Position numbers and translations under genes: made by a program. Shown piece by piece: positions 34,801 through 47,215 of a DNA stretch of 64,000 nt. The DNA is from Aulostomus chinensis (taxonomy: Eukaryota; Chordata; Actinopteri; Syngnathiformes; Aulostomidae): NCBI GenBank assembly GCA_037954235.1, contig JBBMOA010000017.1, positions 20,198,027 through 20,262,026 of the forward strand, given 5' to 3'. The notes below the pieces were generated by a model. That model was not told the DNA's origin, made no database searches, and saw only the letters and a program-made list of their open reading frames with translations. Numbering within the stretch: position 1 is the stretch's first letter; each line of letters begins with the position of its first letter.

Positions 34801-37541
34801 ATATTTGTATACAATTATAGGTTTTTACATTTGGGGTGCTTCTTGTGTCCTTTGGGACTTAAGAGTTTCAGAGGTGCTATCTAACCCTAGGATTGAGGTA
34901 AGCAATGTTATTGTTTGTATCAGTGTGCATGTTTCGACTGCACAGATCATTGCGTAATATCAGGATGCACTGAGTTAGTTGGTGAACATACAGAAGGTTG
35001 TAGGACCACCATTTGGTGTCATGACCAAACATAGCCAATGTTAAATCTTTTTTTTTTTTTTGTCAGGGACAGTCCAATGTATACGAGGCTTGAGTCTCAG
35101 ATGTAAACTGGCACAGAAAACTGTATCTCACCATTTCAACTGAATTTGAAATATCCGTTCCAAGATGTACGACCCAATACAACAGAGGCAAATGGATTAC
35201 ACAAAAAACATGGAATTCAACAGCAACGTCTTTGTAGTCCAGATATTTAACATAGTGTCTACAGGTTTCATTAAAACTATTCTGCTGTAACCACCCAAAC
35301 GTAACTACCCACCTATTCCCAACCACGAGACCTACATAAACAAGGGTACGTCATAGTCCAGTACTGCCTGAGGCCTGACCTTAGTGTTGCCCTGCAATGA
35401 TGACACAGCTTCTAAATAAATTATCATTAATGATGATGCTAAGGAGTGATTACAGAGTTCAGAAGCAAATAGTGGGTTGTTATGGCTTGAGGAAAATATT
35501 ATAGCTATTAAAAGTGTGCAATTATTGAAAGAGCATCTCTGGTTCTCCTTTTTCTTCTCAGTTCAGCTTTTGCGTACACTGCTGCACATACCCTGCACTC
35601 CTGACAACAAAGATGAGAAGTTTGAGGAATGTAACTCAGTGTTATTCAGTTCCTGTTTGACAAAGCTTCACAGAAGTTTGAAAGCCTTTGCTTTGAAGAG
35701 ATGTGCAGCGCAGTACTTGCCATCAGCTCATGGAAAAAGACTTGTAACACCTTATCATGCACCATACAGGGTTTGTGCTTTGGCAATGTCTTCTCAAGTA
35801 CACCCTGGAGGCAATACAATAACAACTGCAAAGTTGGAGTCACAAAATATCTTCGGAGAGGAACAGAGTCCGTGTGCAGGAAAACAGAATGTTTCCTTTT
35901 TTTTAGAGCACTGTGAGCCTGAGTGGGATGCCAAGTGAATTACTCCAGTATTTCATGTGTTGCTCCATTGCCTCCCACAAGGCTTGCATTTCCCCTGCTT
36001 GCATTATGCTACCACCCAACACTCATGACATTCCCACTACTGATTGCAATTCATTTGAGATACTGTATCTCAACTTTACAGCATCACTGCCGCAAAGAAA
36101 ATAAACACTGCATAATTAACACTTTAGTAGAGTGTTACAATTCCCAAAAGACAGGAACAACATGACAAGCGGTGTCCTTGTTAACGTGTCTCCCAAGGAT
36201 GCTGTGACACGCAACAAAGCCAAAGTGGCAAATACAGTTTTCTAAAAAAGCTTTTGTGATAGCCTGGAGTCTGAATGCACGAATTCATCCAACAAGATCT
36301 TTTTGTGTGTGTGTGAGTAAGTTGATACATACGTACAAGAGGAAGTGTATAGAAGAGTGCATAAAGACAAGGCAAGAACACCTCCCATTAAGAGGACACT
36401 GCCATTGCTAAGTATATCCCATCAAAGTAAAGTAGAGTTGTGGTGATAAAATCCAGACTCCTCTCCTGCAGCTACAGCAGAGTTCTGCTCTCTGACTCAC
36501 GCTTTGAGGTCAGATTTGTTCTGGCTACTTAAGATTACATCTGTGCCAAAGAATCTGGCGAATAAAACAGAAATTGGTCCAAGGGTGGCACCTCTGAGGC
36601 AAGGTTGATGGGTAATGGCACCAGAGGTGAGAGGAAAAGACAGGACGGGATAAGATGGAAAAAAATCCTGTCTACAGGAGAACACACAGCAGACCGCAGC
36701 ATGTGCCTGCTCTTGCCTTTGTCCCCATGTGACACTGTTCTGGGTAATAAGTCTCCAACATCACCAGGGGCGTGCTGCCAGTCAACACTGTACAGAGGCT
36801 GACTCACACACAGAGTCTTTGTTCTGGACAAATTGGTACAGCTGGTCAGGCACTGCAGAACAAAATACATCTGGGCAGTGGTTTCACCCCCTACAAGCTC
36901 TCTCTCCGCCGCATTCTCCTCTCACATCCACTCACCCACTGTAGGCGCAGAACAAGGGCAGGTGTTTCCCTTATTAGAGGGCAGGATCATGAGAGGACAC
37001 CGACAGACTCTAATGTTACCTTCACATACTACATGGTAAATGCAATATACATGCCGTATTCCTTATCACAGAGAGGCGGAGTTTCTTTTAAAATCACCAG
37101 AAACGACTTCTCCTTCCAGTCAAAAATGTGCTTTACTTTTTCTTCCAACTGTTGAATGTTTGAGCTTCGCTTTGCAGAATAATGATGTGTGTGCAGAATT
37201 TAAAGGTTGCTGTGTAAATTTCTGAAATCATTGAAAATCGTACCCTAAGAGGCAGGCCTTCGAGCAGGATTGGTGACATCATAAATATTTTGGGAAGCTG
37301 AGAGGATGGACTTTATATAGAAGAAATCTTGCATCCAGCAGTCAAATAAAACTTATTTGTATATTTATGTATTCTAGACTTTTTAATGAGGGATAAAGGT
37401 AACTGGTGTTTTAAAGGTTTTAATGCGGTAGTTTGAATTGCTTTTCTGCACGTAAAATGGCAGCGAATTTCATGTAAGGAGGTGCACTGCCAAGGCTTTA
37501 ATATAACACTGTGTTGACTACATGACATTACACATTCTAAC

Positions 37542-37564
37542 TACACACACACACACACACACAC
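37542..37564. repeat. (AC)n microsatellite
   Basis: About 11 AC units in ryr3 intron 1. Confidence 0.95.
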
Positions 37565-39218
37565 TTTGAAACAGCAGGAGCTGTGGGGTTCAAACATGCC
37601 AATAAAACATGGCCAAGAAACCAAATAGTTGATGACGATAAAATTAAGGTGACAGAATGTGCGCGTGTCATAAATGAATTGATGGACGTTCCCTTCTTTC
37701 CTGATTTCTTATAAAGGGCCTGAACTTATAGAGGGTCAATATTTTATCCCAGAATATTCTGGTGGACATTGCATGCGGTCTGCCAGGTTGTTGGAGTGAT
37801 TCATAGACTTGCAGGGTGATGCCCTCGTACATTCTGGTGAGACTGAAAGAGAAAAGGAAAAAGCTTTATGATGACTCAGTGCTGCTGCGTAAATGGGAGT
37901 GCTAATGCTAATCTTGAGGCACACTGCTGAACGCGTTGGCCCCAGAGCATAGACAGTGGGATAGAAAAGAAGAGAGAAAGACAGGAAAACACGGCTATCG
38001 AGAACACAGGGAACTTACTCACACACACACACACACATCATTAAAATCCCCGGGCAGAGTGACACCATAGATTAATCTTGACATCTGCTAAAGTTTCAGC
38101 CTCCTTTAAAGGCTTTTCTAAGGGTGCTGAGGATGACAGCTTTACAGCTTGTTATTGAGCGGTGTCAGTGGCCAGGCCCTGGCACATAATGCATGCTGCA
38201 TCCTCAACTTCGATGGCACCAATTAAGACACATATTCAGTTTAAACATTGTGATCAGGATATTAGTTTACACTGTGCAATGTAAGATTACAGGGATTAAT
38301 TTGTACATAAAGCAACATTTCAACGTCACAACTAACACAGCAGGTTCAGTTCAGCAAACAGATCCAGTAAAGCTAAAGCTCTATGCAAGTCTCCATTGCC
38401 ATTTGCACTTTGACGTAAGACCTGTTGGATTTAATGCTTTGAAACAATACTTAAAGCACTAATGTGTTGCTCTATCTAATCTTTGGTCAAAAGAGTGCGG
38501 ATGCGCAGCTGACTTTCCAAGATTAGAGGGAAAAAAACAACCCCTGAGGCAGTGGCAGGGATACTTATCTGTGGCGTTACAGCCACATTCATATTTGATC
38601 ATCTCAGGTTGTTTGTGAGAATGCACCAGTCACCTGGCACATATTGCGCTGTAGACCCAGACTGTCTAATTACTGTGGGCAATCTAATTACCCAATCACT
38701 ATACACTCACAGTACGCAGCTGTGAACAGCACCAACCATATGGACTGAAGCAATCCATCTAGAAGATTGGACAGGTACGGCATTTGCTGTGAACAATCAA
38801 AAAGTGAACCTGGTGTTAGCGTTGGATGACAAACGTGTACACGACAGAGGTAACTCGCAGGATTTGTGTAAAAGTGAATGTTGCGGCAAGGGTCTGGTCC
38901 CATTCAGATCTGGAACCGATCACTCCAAGTATAGGTGTGAACACACCCACACACAGCCAGCCGAGTTGTTTTTTGTTTTTTTTTGTTGACACACAAAGAA
39001 TCTTGTGTCAACAAAAGCAAATCTTTACCATTATTACTAGGGCTGAGCAATTTTATCGATTCTGTGATATATATCGATATTTTGTTTCCCCAGAGAGTAT
39101 TGATTTTTCAGCCGTGAGTATCGATACATTAAGCCCCATTCAAATTCCCCGTTCCGCACTTTGCAGGAAGAGCAATTAGGTCTGCCGGCCGCTAGTGTCG
39201 CTGTAGAGCATTTCTAGT

Positions 39219-39313
39219 TCCCCAGACACTGATGCCTCTCTCATCCGCTCAGAGCTGAGAGATTCAGGAGATTGGCGGCGATCATTGTTCTATAATTTTT
39301 CAGTGTCTGGGGA
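39219..39313. repeat. Small inverted repeat inside the hAT-like element
   Basis: TCCCCAGACACTGA (39219-39232) is followed by its exact reverse complement TCAGTGTCTGGGGA (39300-39313), enclosing 67 bp. It may be a nested miniature element or a hairpin of the host element. Confidence 0.7.
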
Positions 39314-39780
39314 TACACACAAGCTCCCTGGGCACACTGAGAATCAATGTGAGCAACATCAGTTGTGCACGATGTGGCCACACACCTGTTCAACACCTGG
39401 GAGCACAGCAAGGTACATGGCTTATTAAAAGAATCAAATTACAGCAACGAATTCTATTAATATTTTCGAGGGTTTACAACTTAACCGCTGAGCTACCGTC
39501 GCCGTCTCTTACCTCTGCCGCACTGTTGTTAGCTAGCTAACCTGCACGATGCCGCGGCGCGTATGGGCAGGGCACATACACAATCACTGTCAATGCGATG
39601 ATTGGCTGCTTAGCCGAAGTGAACCGTATCGTATCATTGTCTGGAAACCCGTCACTCACGGAGTTTATGCGCTGCATAGATTTTCTTGTGCGCTGAGAAT
39701 GTGCGAGCGGTGCGTGTTCGCGCAAGCGTGCAGTTTAGAGGGAATGGTACTAATCACTCCCTCACCCTCTGGAGAAGAAC

Positions 39781-39958
39781 CGTCTTTTCTTTTTCGCTCA
39801 TCAAGGCATAAGACAAACTCGACACTGACCCCTGGTGGAATCCCAGTGGTAACTACAAGAAACTGAAAATCACAGTACAGAGGCAGTCATAAACATTCCA
39901 GGTCCCACCTCAACATAGACGTTTAAATAACCGCTAATATACGTCTATTTACAGACGT
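39781..39958 (+). repeat. Direct repeat copy A within the hAT-like element
   Basis: About 178 bp, sharing GACAAACTCGACA.TGACCC, CCCAGTGGTAACTACAA and GTTTAAATAACC with copy B at 40309-40486. The copies are roughly 80-90% alike by eye. Confidence 0.75.
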
Positions 39959-40308
39959 CTAACCAAAGATGATAGTTTATAATTTGAATAACGGCTAATA
40001 TACGTGTATTTATTATTCTTCATCTGCCTGTCCATTGAATGTGGGCCACTTGCTCTTCCTTCCGTTGTCCATCTCAGTAGCTCTGTGGAGCGGGCCGTTT
40101 GCTCGGCTCACCGATGTTAGCTTGCTACTTTAGCTCCTTGTGGTAACTGCCGCAGTTGCCGCTTGCATCACACATGTACTCCTTGCAAACTCTCTTTTCC
40201 GTCGTAGCCTGGGCCCGTAACGTGTTGGCAGGCTCTATTCTCCTCCAGCAGAGATGGATGACTCTCCTTTGACGAGAGTCGGACCCTAACTCCCACTCGA
40301 GCAACATC

Positions 40309-40486
40309 CGTCTTTCATTCTTCGCTCAACAAAGCAAAAGACAAACTCGACAATGACCCCTGGTGGTATCCCAGTGGTAACTACAACAAACTGAAAATCA
40401 CGGTACAGATGCAGAGTCATACATAACGTCCAACCTCAACACAGATGTTTAAATAACCCCTAATAGAAGTCTATTTCTGGACGTCC
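40309..40486 (+). repeat. Direct repeat copy B within the hAT-like element
   Basis: Second copy of the unit at 39781-39958, about 530 bp downstream and in the same orientation. It is followed by several short ATAGATGTCTATT subrepeats up to about 40580. Confidence 0.75.
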
Positions 40487-42604
40487 AATAGACATACAAT
40501 AGATGTCTATTTATTGATTTCCAATAGATGTCTATTCATGGATAAGAATTTAAATAACCGCTAATACATGTGTATTTAAATACCACCAAACTGTGAGCCC
40601 ACCTAAAACGTCATCACCTGGACAAGGAAATGCTAACTGAGACCAAGCCCAAGACACGACCCGAAACAAGCCACACTGGACAGTGACGGTGGTGGTTGCC
40701 ACAAGTTCCCATCTTCTTTACCTAGTTTGCAGAAAATTACAGAGTCCATTGTCTACTTTGTCAGGATTTGAGACCTTATTTGGTGGTGGAAAACACCGGC
40801 TTTAGGCGCATGGTAAACTCTCCATTGTTCACTTTACTTTTCAAAAGCTTGCAAGCTACAATTTGCACTCAGTTTTAATAAATGAAACTAATTTTCTCAC
40901 CACATCTTTGATTCATTTGGTCCAGCATTTTCCAGCTGCCAGTCAGAGCCATATATTGTGTAATTGATGCTTTCAGTTCAGTTAATTCAATCCAAGTCAA
41001 TGGAACACTCACAAGATGTCACCAAAATCACTTTTTCCCTTTAATATCGTTCATAAAAGGATGTAAGTGTATCGAATTGTATCGTGAGCTGAGTATCGTG
41101 ATATATATCGTATCGTGAGCCGAATATCGTGTATCGTATCGTATGATTAGTGTATCGCTATAACCCTAATTATTACCGCATAATGGCTAATTACAAACAC
41201 AGACAGATAAATGCAACATACGTCTTTGACAATGCTAACACAGTCTGTGTTGTAATCCCCCCCCCCCTTTCCTTTTCATTTCTGACTACTATAAGCATCT
41301 AGAGAGCATTGGTGCATTTCATTGGTTTGAGTTTTTTCTTGAAACCAAAGTATGAATTGATAGCTCAGTGCACCATTCCCTCTCTGCAATCAATTCAAAC
41401 CAATAATAAGCCAGTCCATTCAGCCAGACAAGGTGGTAGTACCTTACATCAACATGGATGGATGTGTTCGGCTACTCTGTGTTCATTCCTGCGTGACTTG
41501 AACAAACAGGTGCTTTTCATGAATACAAACTGTCACTGCTTGTCTGGTCCAAAACAATGACACATGTGGAGATGCATCCTTACGCGAGGTGTGATCCTCA
41601 TGTGCTTGTGATCAGTAATCCTTCCACTCGGGAAGCTTTCTAAACAGCAGGTCTGAAACCTTTAGAAAGTGAGCCCTCCATGCAGATCAATCCGCTCTCT
41701 GGTCTGAAGGAATGCAGCCAGCCTGCATGCTTCATTAGACTGGAGGAGTGAGGCAATAAAATGTTTCACTGCACCTTGCAGCACTGCTTCTCCTCCCCAG
41801 GCTAAGTAAGCATTTTCATCACTTCCTTGCTTTTGGCCTCACAGCTACTGTACAAAAATGGAAAAACACAAGAAATGTGATGAGTTAATGGAATGACTGT
41901 GACAGAAGATTGGGACAGTGGTGCATTTCCTCCTGACAACATGATGGCATTGGTACAGAGCCCTGGAGATATCTCAAAAATATTATGTCCAGCACCTGCC
42001 TGCACCTGCATGGACATCTCAATCCCAATTACCTTTTAAGTTATGCTGAGCGAGCCATGAGAGTCGAGCCTGCATTAAGGGTGTAAAATCTATTTGTCAA
42101 CCCTATTCACAACAGCTTCAATGTATCCATATATATAAAAAAAAAATTCCAAACCTTTTTATTTTTACCCTTTCACACCTGCACATTTAACTGATAAAAT
42201 GACAATTATCCCAACCCTGCTCTCTACAAGAAAATATCTTGTACCCACCGTTCAAACAAAATTTGGGAAGAAATGGTAGCGCATTTCTGAGAATGACTAA
42301 AAAAATATGATTCTATTCATCAAAACAGAGAGGATTGTGGGTCTGCTGTATATTGTAGAGCTTAAAGTAAAACGTGTTACTTTCTCTTTTGCCACTCAGG
42401 CCACTGTACGTTGAAGATGCTCAAGGGCGATACAAAAGGGAACAAAAAGGAACAAACTACCTTCCTCTCTCTCCCCTCTACAAAATAGCTTCATTTGCCA
42501 AGGGAATAGAGACTTTTTTTGTGGGAGAACTTGGAGAAGGGAAAATGGGCTGCTCCTGCTTTCTGACAAGTGTGTGTTTGTGTTGTATTTTTAGGGGAAA
42601 AGCT

Positions 42605-42654
42605 GTGCGTGTGTGTGTGCGTGTGTGTGCGTGTGTGTGTGTGTGTGGGGGGGG
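42605..42654. repeat. (GT)n microsatellite with GC interruptions and G run
   Basis: GT units interrupted by GC, ending in eight or more G, in ryr3 intron 1. Confidence 0.95.
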
Positions 42655-45600
42655 CTGGTGCATTTGTAACCATCCTGTGTCCAGGATGTGAATCATGAAG
42701 TTCAACTCAATTTCAATAACTTTTATGAGACTAGAGGTGAACGCATTCTGTTCCCCATCCGAAAGAAATCTCTACATGATTTTTAAAAGAACATAGATAT
42801 TTTGTTATAACATACCACATTTTTTATGTCTTTATCAAAAGCAAAAAATTAGCTGGTTATTAAATAAGCTTAGCATGAAGACTGACAGCATGGGGAAATG
42901 TAGGCCTGGCTTACTATCTGGGACAGTTCGCTCGCCACAGTGCACTGGGAAAATGCAGACTTCCACCACAGCTGACAGCACACTCCTTAATATGGTCCAT
43001 CTAATGGTGACAATTTAATCAATGAATATCTATGGAAAACTATCACTTTCAACAGATCTTTCACAGGGTGAGTGGGCAGAGATATTATCTAGAGTATTCT
43101 GGCCACTGTCAGCCTTTGTCTTATCAAAAGCCAGGAGAGATTTCCCACAAAGCCAAACGTAATACTGTCTTTCACGATGAGGTTTTTGCTAAGAAAGTCG
43201 CAGTTTTATAGTAGAACATGATCAGTTCAAAAATGTATCCTTATCCTTCCGCCCTTGAACTCTGTTCTTCAGGGTACTGGAGAGTATTATACTTGTTCAT
43301 ATGCAACGATCACAGTGCCAGCTTCTCCGGGATAAAAATATCCATTGTCCTTTAAAGCCTGACCTGACTTCAATTCTTCAGAGTGTTCATCCACATGCTT
43401 GCAAGTACAGCTGCCCCTGCAGAGAGGAGAGCCGGGATTGAAGTTCAGCTGAGACGCCGCTATGTCAAACTCTATTTGCTCCGGGACGGGTGATGATGCC
43501 CAGGTGAAGGGTTCATGTGTCAAATCTAAAGCACAGCTGAGGCTCTGAGAAAAGGATCACACGGGAGAGGGCAGACACAAGCAGACACTGCTAGGAAAGT
43601 CTGACTCAGTGACAACTGCCTAATTCATGAAGGGGGGGGGGGTCATATCTTTCTAAATATCTTGTCATAAAAATAAGATAACTATAAAACACAAAAACTT
43701 ACAACATAAAAAAAACAGGTGGAAAAAAAGTGGATTGGAAGAGTACGTGCTGTGGGGCAATTTTTACTGCATCAAATGTCAACCTGCAGCACTCTGATTT
43801 GTCATACATTTCTGGAAGGGGCCATTAAGAGCTTGGTGTCAGCTCTTCAGCTTTACTGCCACGCTAACACTTCTCTGAGTTGGAGGGGATAGGTACCAGG
43901 GGCTGAGAAATTTGAGCAATGCTGCAGAGATACTGAGCCCAGTGGAGGGATGAAATTACTCCATCGCTCTGTGTTCCCTCACCTGCAGGGATAGACACAA
44001 CTAGGAAAGTTGCTCCTCCATAGAAGCAATGCAGTCAACCAAAGACAATGAAAAGCTTTACAGCCATTTAGCAGCAAATGCTCTTGAAGTCAAATAAAGC
44101 ATGTTTGTGTGCTGATCCTTGCTATACATGCAAACCCCGTGAATTTTCAACATTGCTCGCCGCCATAGCAGAATGGTGCATTTTTTATAAAGCGCATTGT
44201 TGACTCTGCAGCAACGAGGCACAATAAAAGTGATATCTTCTTGTCTGTGCTGGCGTAGTGCGACGCAGAGGTTGTTAAAGAGGTATGAATCTTTTATGAG
44301 GTGGGAAACGCCACCTCATTGTCAATATCAGATGAAAAGGCCGAGACTTTGGCACCTACCTGGAGGGAGAACAACACTTTCATGAAACAGAAATCAATGT
44401 GTCACATGCAACACTTGTGAAGACCCTGCAAATGACTCAATTACACACCCTTGTCCGAATTTTTCAAACACATGCATCGGTGGCAAAGAGCTCCTCACCC
44501 TGAGCATTAAGGTCCAGGATGACATTTTCTGTCAAGGTTTGCTAAACTCAGAGGAACACACACAACCCTCTACTAAAGGAGAGGGTGAAGTTAATCCTGA
44601 AGCACCAGATTGATACATTAACACTAAAAGGCCTGTTGGGGAACAGAGCACGGGATACCTTCTGCACGTCACCTTATTTAAATACTGCCCCTATTGTCCA
44701 ACAGATATAATCATCACATTGAGTTTTGGTTGACTGCAAAAGTTTTTAAGTGTCAAAAATGAGTTCAATCCAGTTTTTGTTAGTTTTTTTTGTTTGGTTG
44801 GTTCATGAGTTGATCATTGAGGTCAATTTTAACAATAATTTGCTGCATGGAAAAGGAAAAGTGAGTAGTTCAAGTTGTAACTTATAGTGGACGCTTGACA
44901 TCTTTGGTAGTCAATAAAGTAAAGAAACAATAAATTTGAATAAAAAAAACCAACATATTTCAATCCTGTATATCAAATGGGACTATTAAATACAAGGTAA
45001 ACGTATAAAGAACCATAGCAGCATTTTGGCAGCCACATATCGCCACACACGGCTGTATACCAACACAGAAAGTACCCCTCGATTGTTGAAAACATAAATG
45101 TGTTGACCCCAAGGAGTGAACAGCAACAGGGTCTCCTGCTGGAGGAAGCTTCCCTCAGTGTCCTCTTAAATATCTGCGCTGTGACACAGCAGATCAATCA
45201 GGCCTGCTTACAGCATGCCACTGACATTAGTGAGGAAATTTCTTCATTTGGTGGCGCGATCAATAGCTCATTACAGCAGCTTTACACTGGGTTGTCTCTG
45301 GGCAGGCATGTGAGCTTAATTCCCTCTACATCAGACCAATCTTATCTGTCTGAATTCATCACGTAACACAGCGAAACAGCCCCAGCTGAGCAATGCTTCC
45401 ACACTAAACTAACTTCTGCTAGCGGAGTTTCTGTAAGTGTGAATATTAAGAATGGTGAATTTGTCTCAGGTGATGCAAATTGAAGATATGAGAGAAATCA
45501 ATACTGCTGTGGGGTTGCAAGTATATGTTCATCTATTGGATCAATACCGAGCCTCACGCATAACCACTTTGCATATTGAGCAGTTTATACATGCACGTCT

Positions 45601-46944
45601 TTCAGGGAAGGAACCACAATAAGCCAATTACATTTCAGACTTGGTAGATGACCAAGACAGAAATAAATCATTTATATAGAGATAAGCAGAATCAAGCTTC
45701 CACACTCAGCATCAATGTCCTTCATCTCACTAATGAATGTAACAGCTGACCAAACATATGCCAAAAACACTTAACAAGGCATTATTTTCTGTGACAATAT
45801 GTTTCAAAAATGGTGATTTCCTTGGTTCCATGAAAGCATCTCTTCACAAAGCAATTTCACAGCGAATCTCTACCTTCAAATCTGCACCATTGTTCCAAAA
45901 AATGCCTTTCAGTTGCTAATGAAACGAAGCAATTACTTTTTTAATTCAACCATGAAATGACGCAGACCTCATGATAATAACATTAGAAGCACCCTCCTTA
46001 GAGTCAAGTAGAATGCAATGATGTGCTGAACTAAATTCCCTTCAGTGGGACTAATTTCATGCTAATCTCTAATAATCATACACAGGAAACCAACAGAGTC
46101 ACAGGAGAAGCCAAATGTGATGCAAGTGAAGGAGATCAGGATAAGCCATTGATTGTATAAATGGCTGATGTAGCCAGTGTAATGCACCTCATTGACATGT
46201 GGACTCCACAATAACAAATTTGCTTGCCATCTTGTTCTTTCTGTTGGAAAGATCTGACCATGTTTGGGCAAGATTGTGAAGCTGGAAAGGAGCGAAGGTC
46301 TGACTGTCACACACTCAAAACTGCCTGTAGTACCAGAAGTACATACAGATTTGGCCAAAAGCATATTAAAATGAAATATAAACTCAAGTAGAATCTGTGG
46401 TATACCAAAGTACAGAAAGAAATTTGCAGTATGCACTCTACCACTCCAAAGATTCTGAGCCAGAATAGAGGTGGAAGTAGAATTTCCATGCTACGGCTTC
46501 GACACCCCATCCTGAGCTCCAACATATTCACTGGAAGATAATCCTCCAGTTTTTTCATTGCAGATGAAGCAGCAAAGTCCTGTCTCTTAGCCTGCACAAA
46601 ACATACCCAAGCCGTGAAAGCTTGCACCATGATGGCCTTTGCTGCGTCTGTGGACTCAATGTTCTGACAGGCTTGAAACCTGCATCAGTGTAATGATTTT
46701 GGTAAACGACAAAGATATACAACTGAAAAATGGCAACTTACAAAACTCACAACCCATCACACTCACTACCAAATACTGCATATTAAATGGAGACATTAAG
46801 ACAGACTCCTGTGTGTGATGTAATATTACGACTGCTTTGTCATCCGAGTTTTTTGCCCTTAGGTCTTTCAAAAATGTTCAATCTTGCAAGTTTTTTTTCC
46901 AATATTTCAGATAAGATTCAGATTTTGTATATTAGCTCTGACGT

Positions 46945-47215
46945 CTGTGTAGGTTCTCATTCATCCAGGTCATCGTAGATCGAAGCGAAGTAAAATCTGG
47001 TCAACTGGACGTAAGTTTATCTTGAAAAATTAGCTCTGACAGCTCTTGAGATGTGAAGAACAGCCAGCCGATTAGGACTGGCTGGTTGTAGTAGATGACA
47101 GATGATTGGCGGGTGATGCATGTTGCTATCTCCAGGAGGCCAGCATTCTTTGCTGGTTCATACCCTCTTCCCAAAGTTGTTTTCAACTTTGTTTGATACA
47201 TACATAACACACACC
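46945..47215 (+). repeat. Possible interspersed repeat fragment (unclassified)
   Basis: In ryr3 intron 1. GGTTCTCATTCATCCAGGTC followed by GTAAAATCTGGTCAACTGGA resembles the common fish repeat with CATCCAGGTCAT and CAACTGGAC. Class unclear (LINE 3' end or other). Confidence 0.4.

Larger units (their letters stand above)
39038..41168. mobile_element. hAT-like DNA transposon, non-autonomous
   Basis: 2131 bp inside ryr3 intron 1. It begins TAGGGCTGAGC and ends ATAACCCTA (terminal inverted TAGGG). It is flanked by a perfect 8-bp duplication ATTATTAC (39030-39037 and 41169-41176) that fits the hAT target pattern nTnnnnAn. Subterminal regions carry repeated ATCGTGAGC / TATCGATAT motifs, typical of transposase binding sites. 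No transposase-like ORF of useful length was found, so it is a deleted derivative needing a transposase from elsewhere. Family name not assigned. Confidence 0.85.

Noticed and set aside
35477..35938. 153-codon plus-strand ORF in ryr3 intron 1
   Set aside because: It starts at a non-ATG codon, has no recognisable domain and no splice or promoter context; most likely a chance open frame.
39549..39866. 105-codon ORF inside the hAT-like element as a possible transposase
   Set aside because: No hAT dimerisation or catalytic signature; includes the start of duplicated non-coding unit A.
46062..46630. Overlapping minus-strand ORFs of 107-124 codons
   Set aside because: Rich in Phe/Leu/Ile from AT-rich DNA; no family recognised and no exon-like borders with RyR homology.
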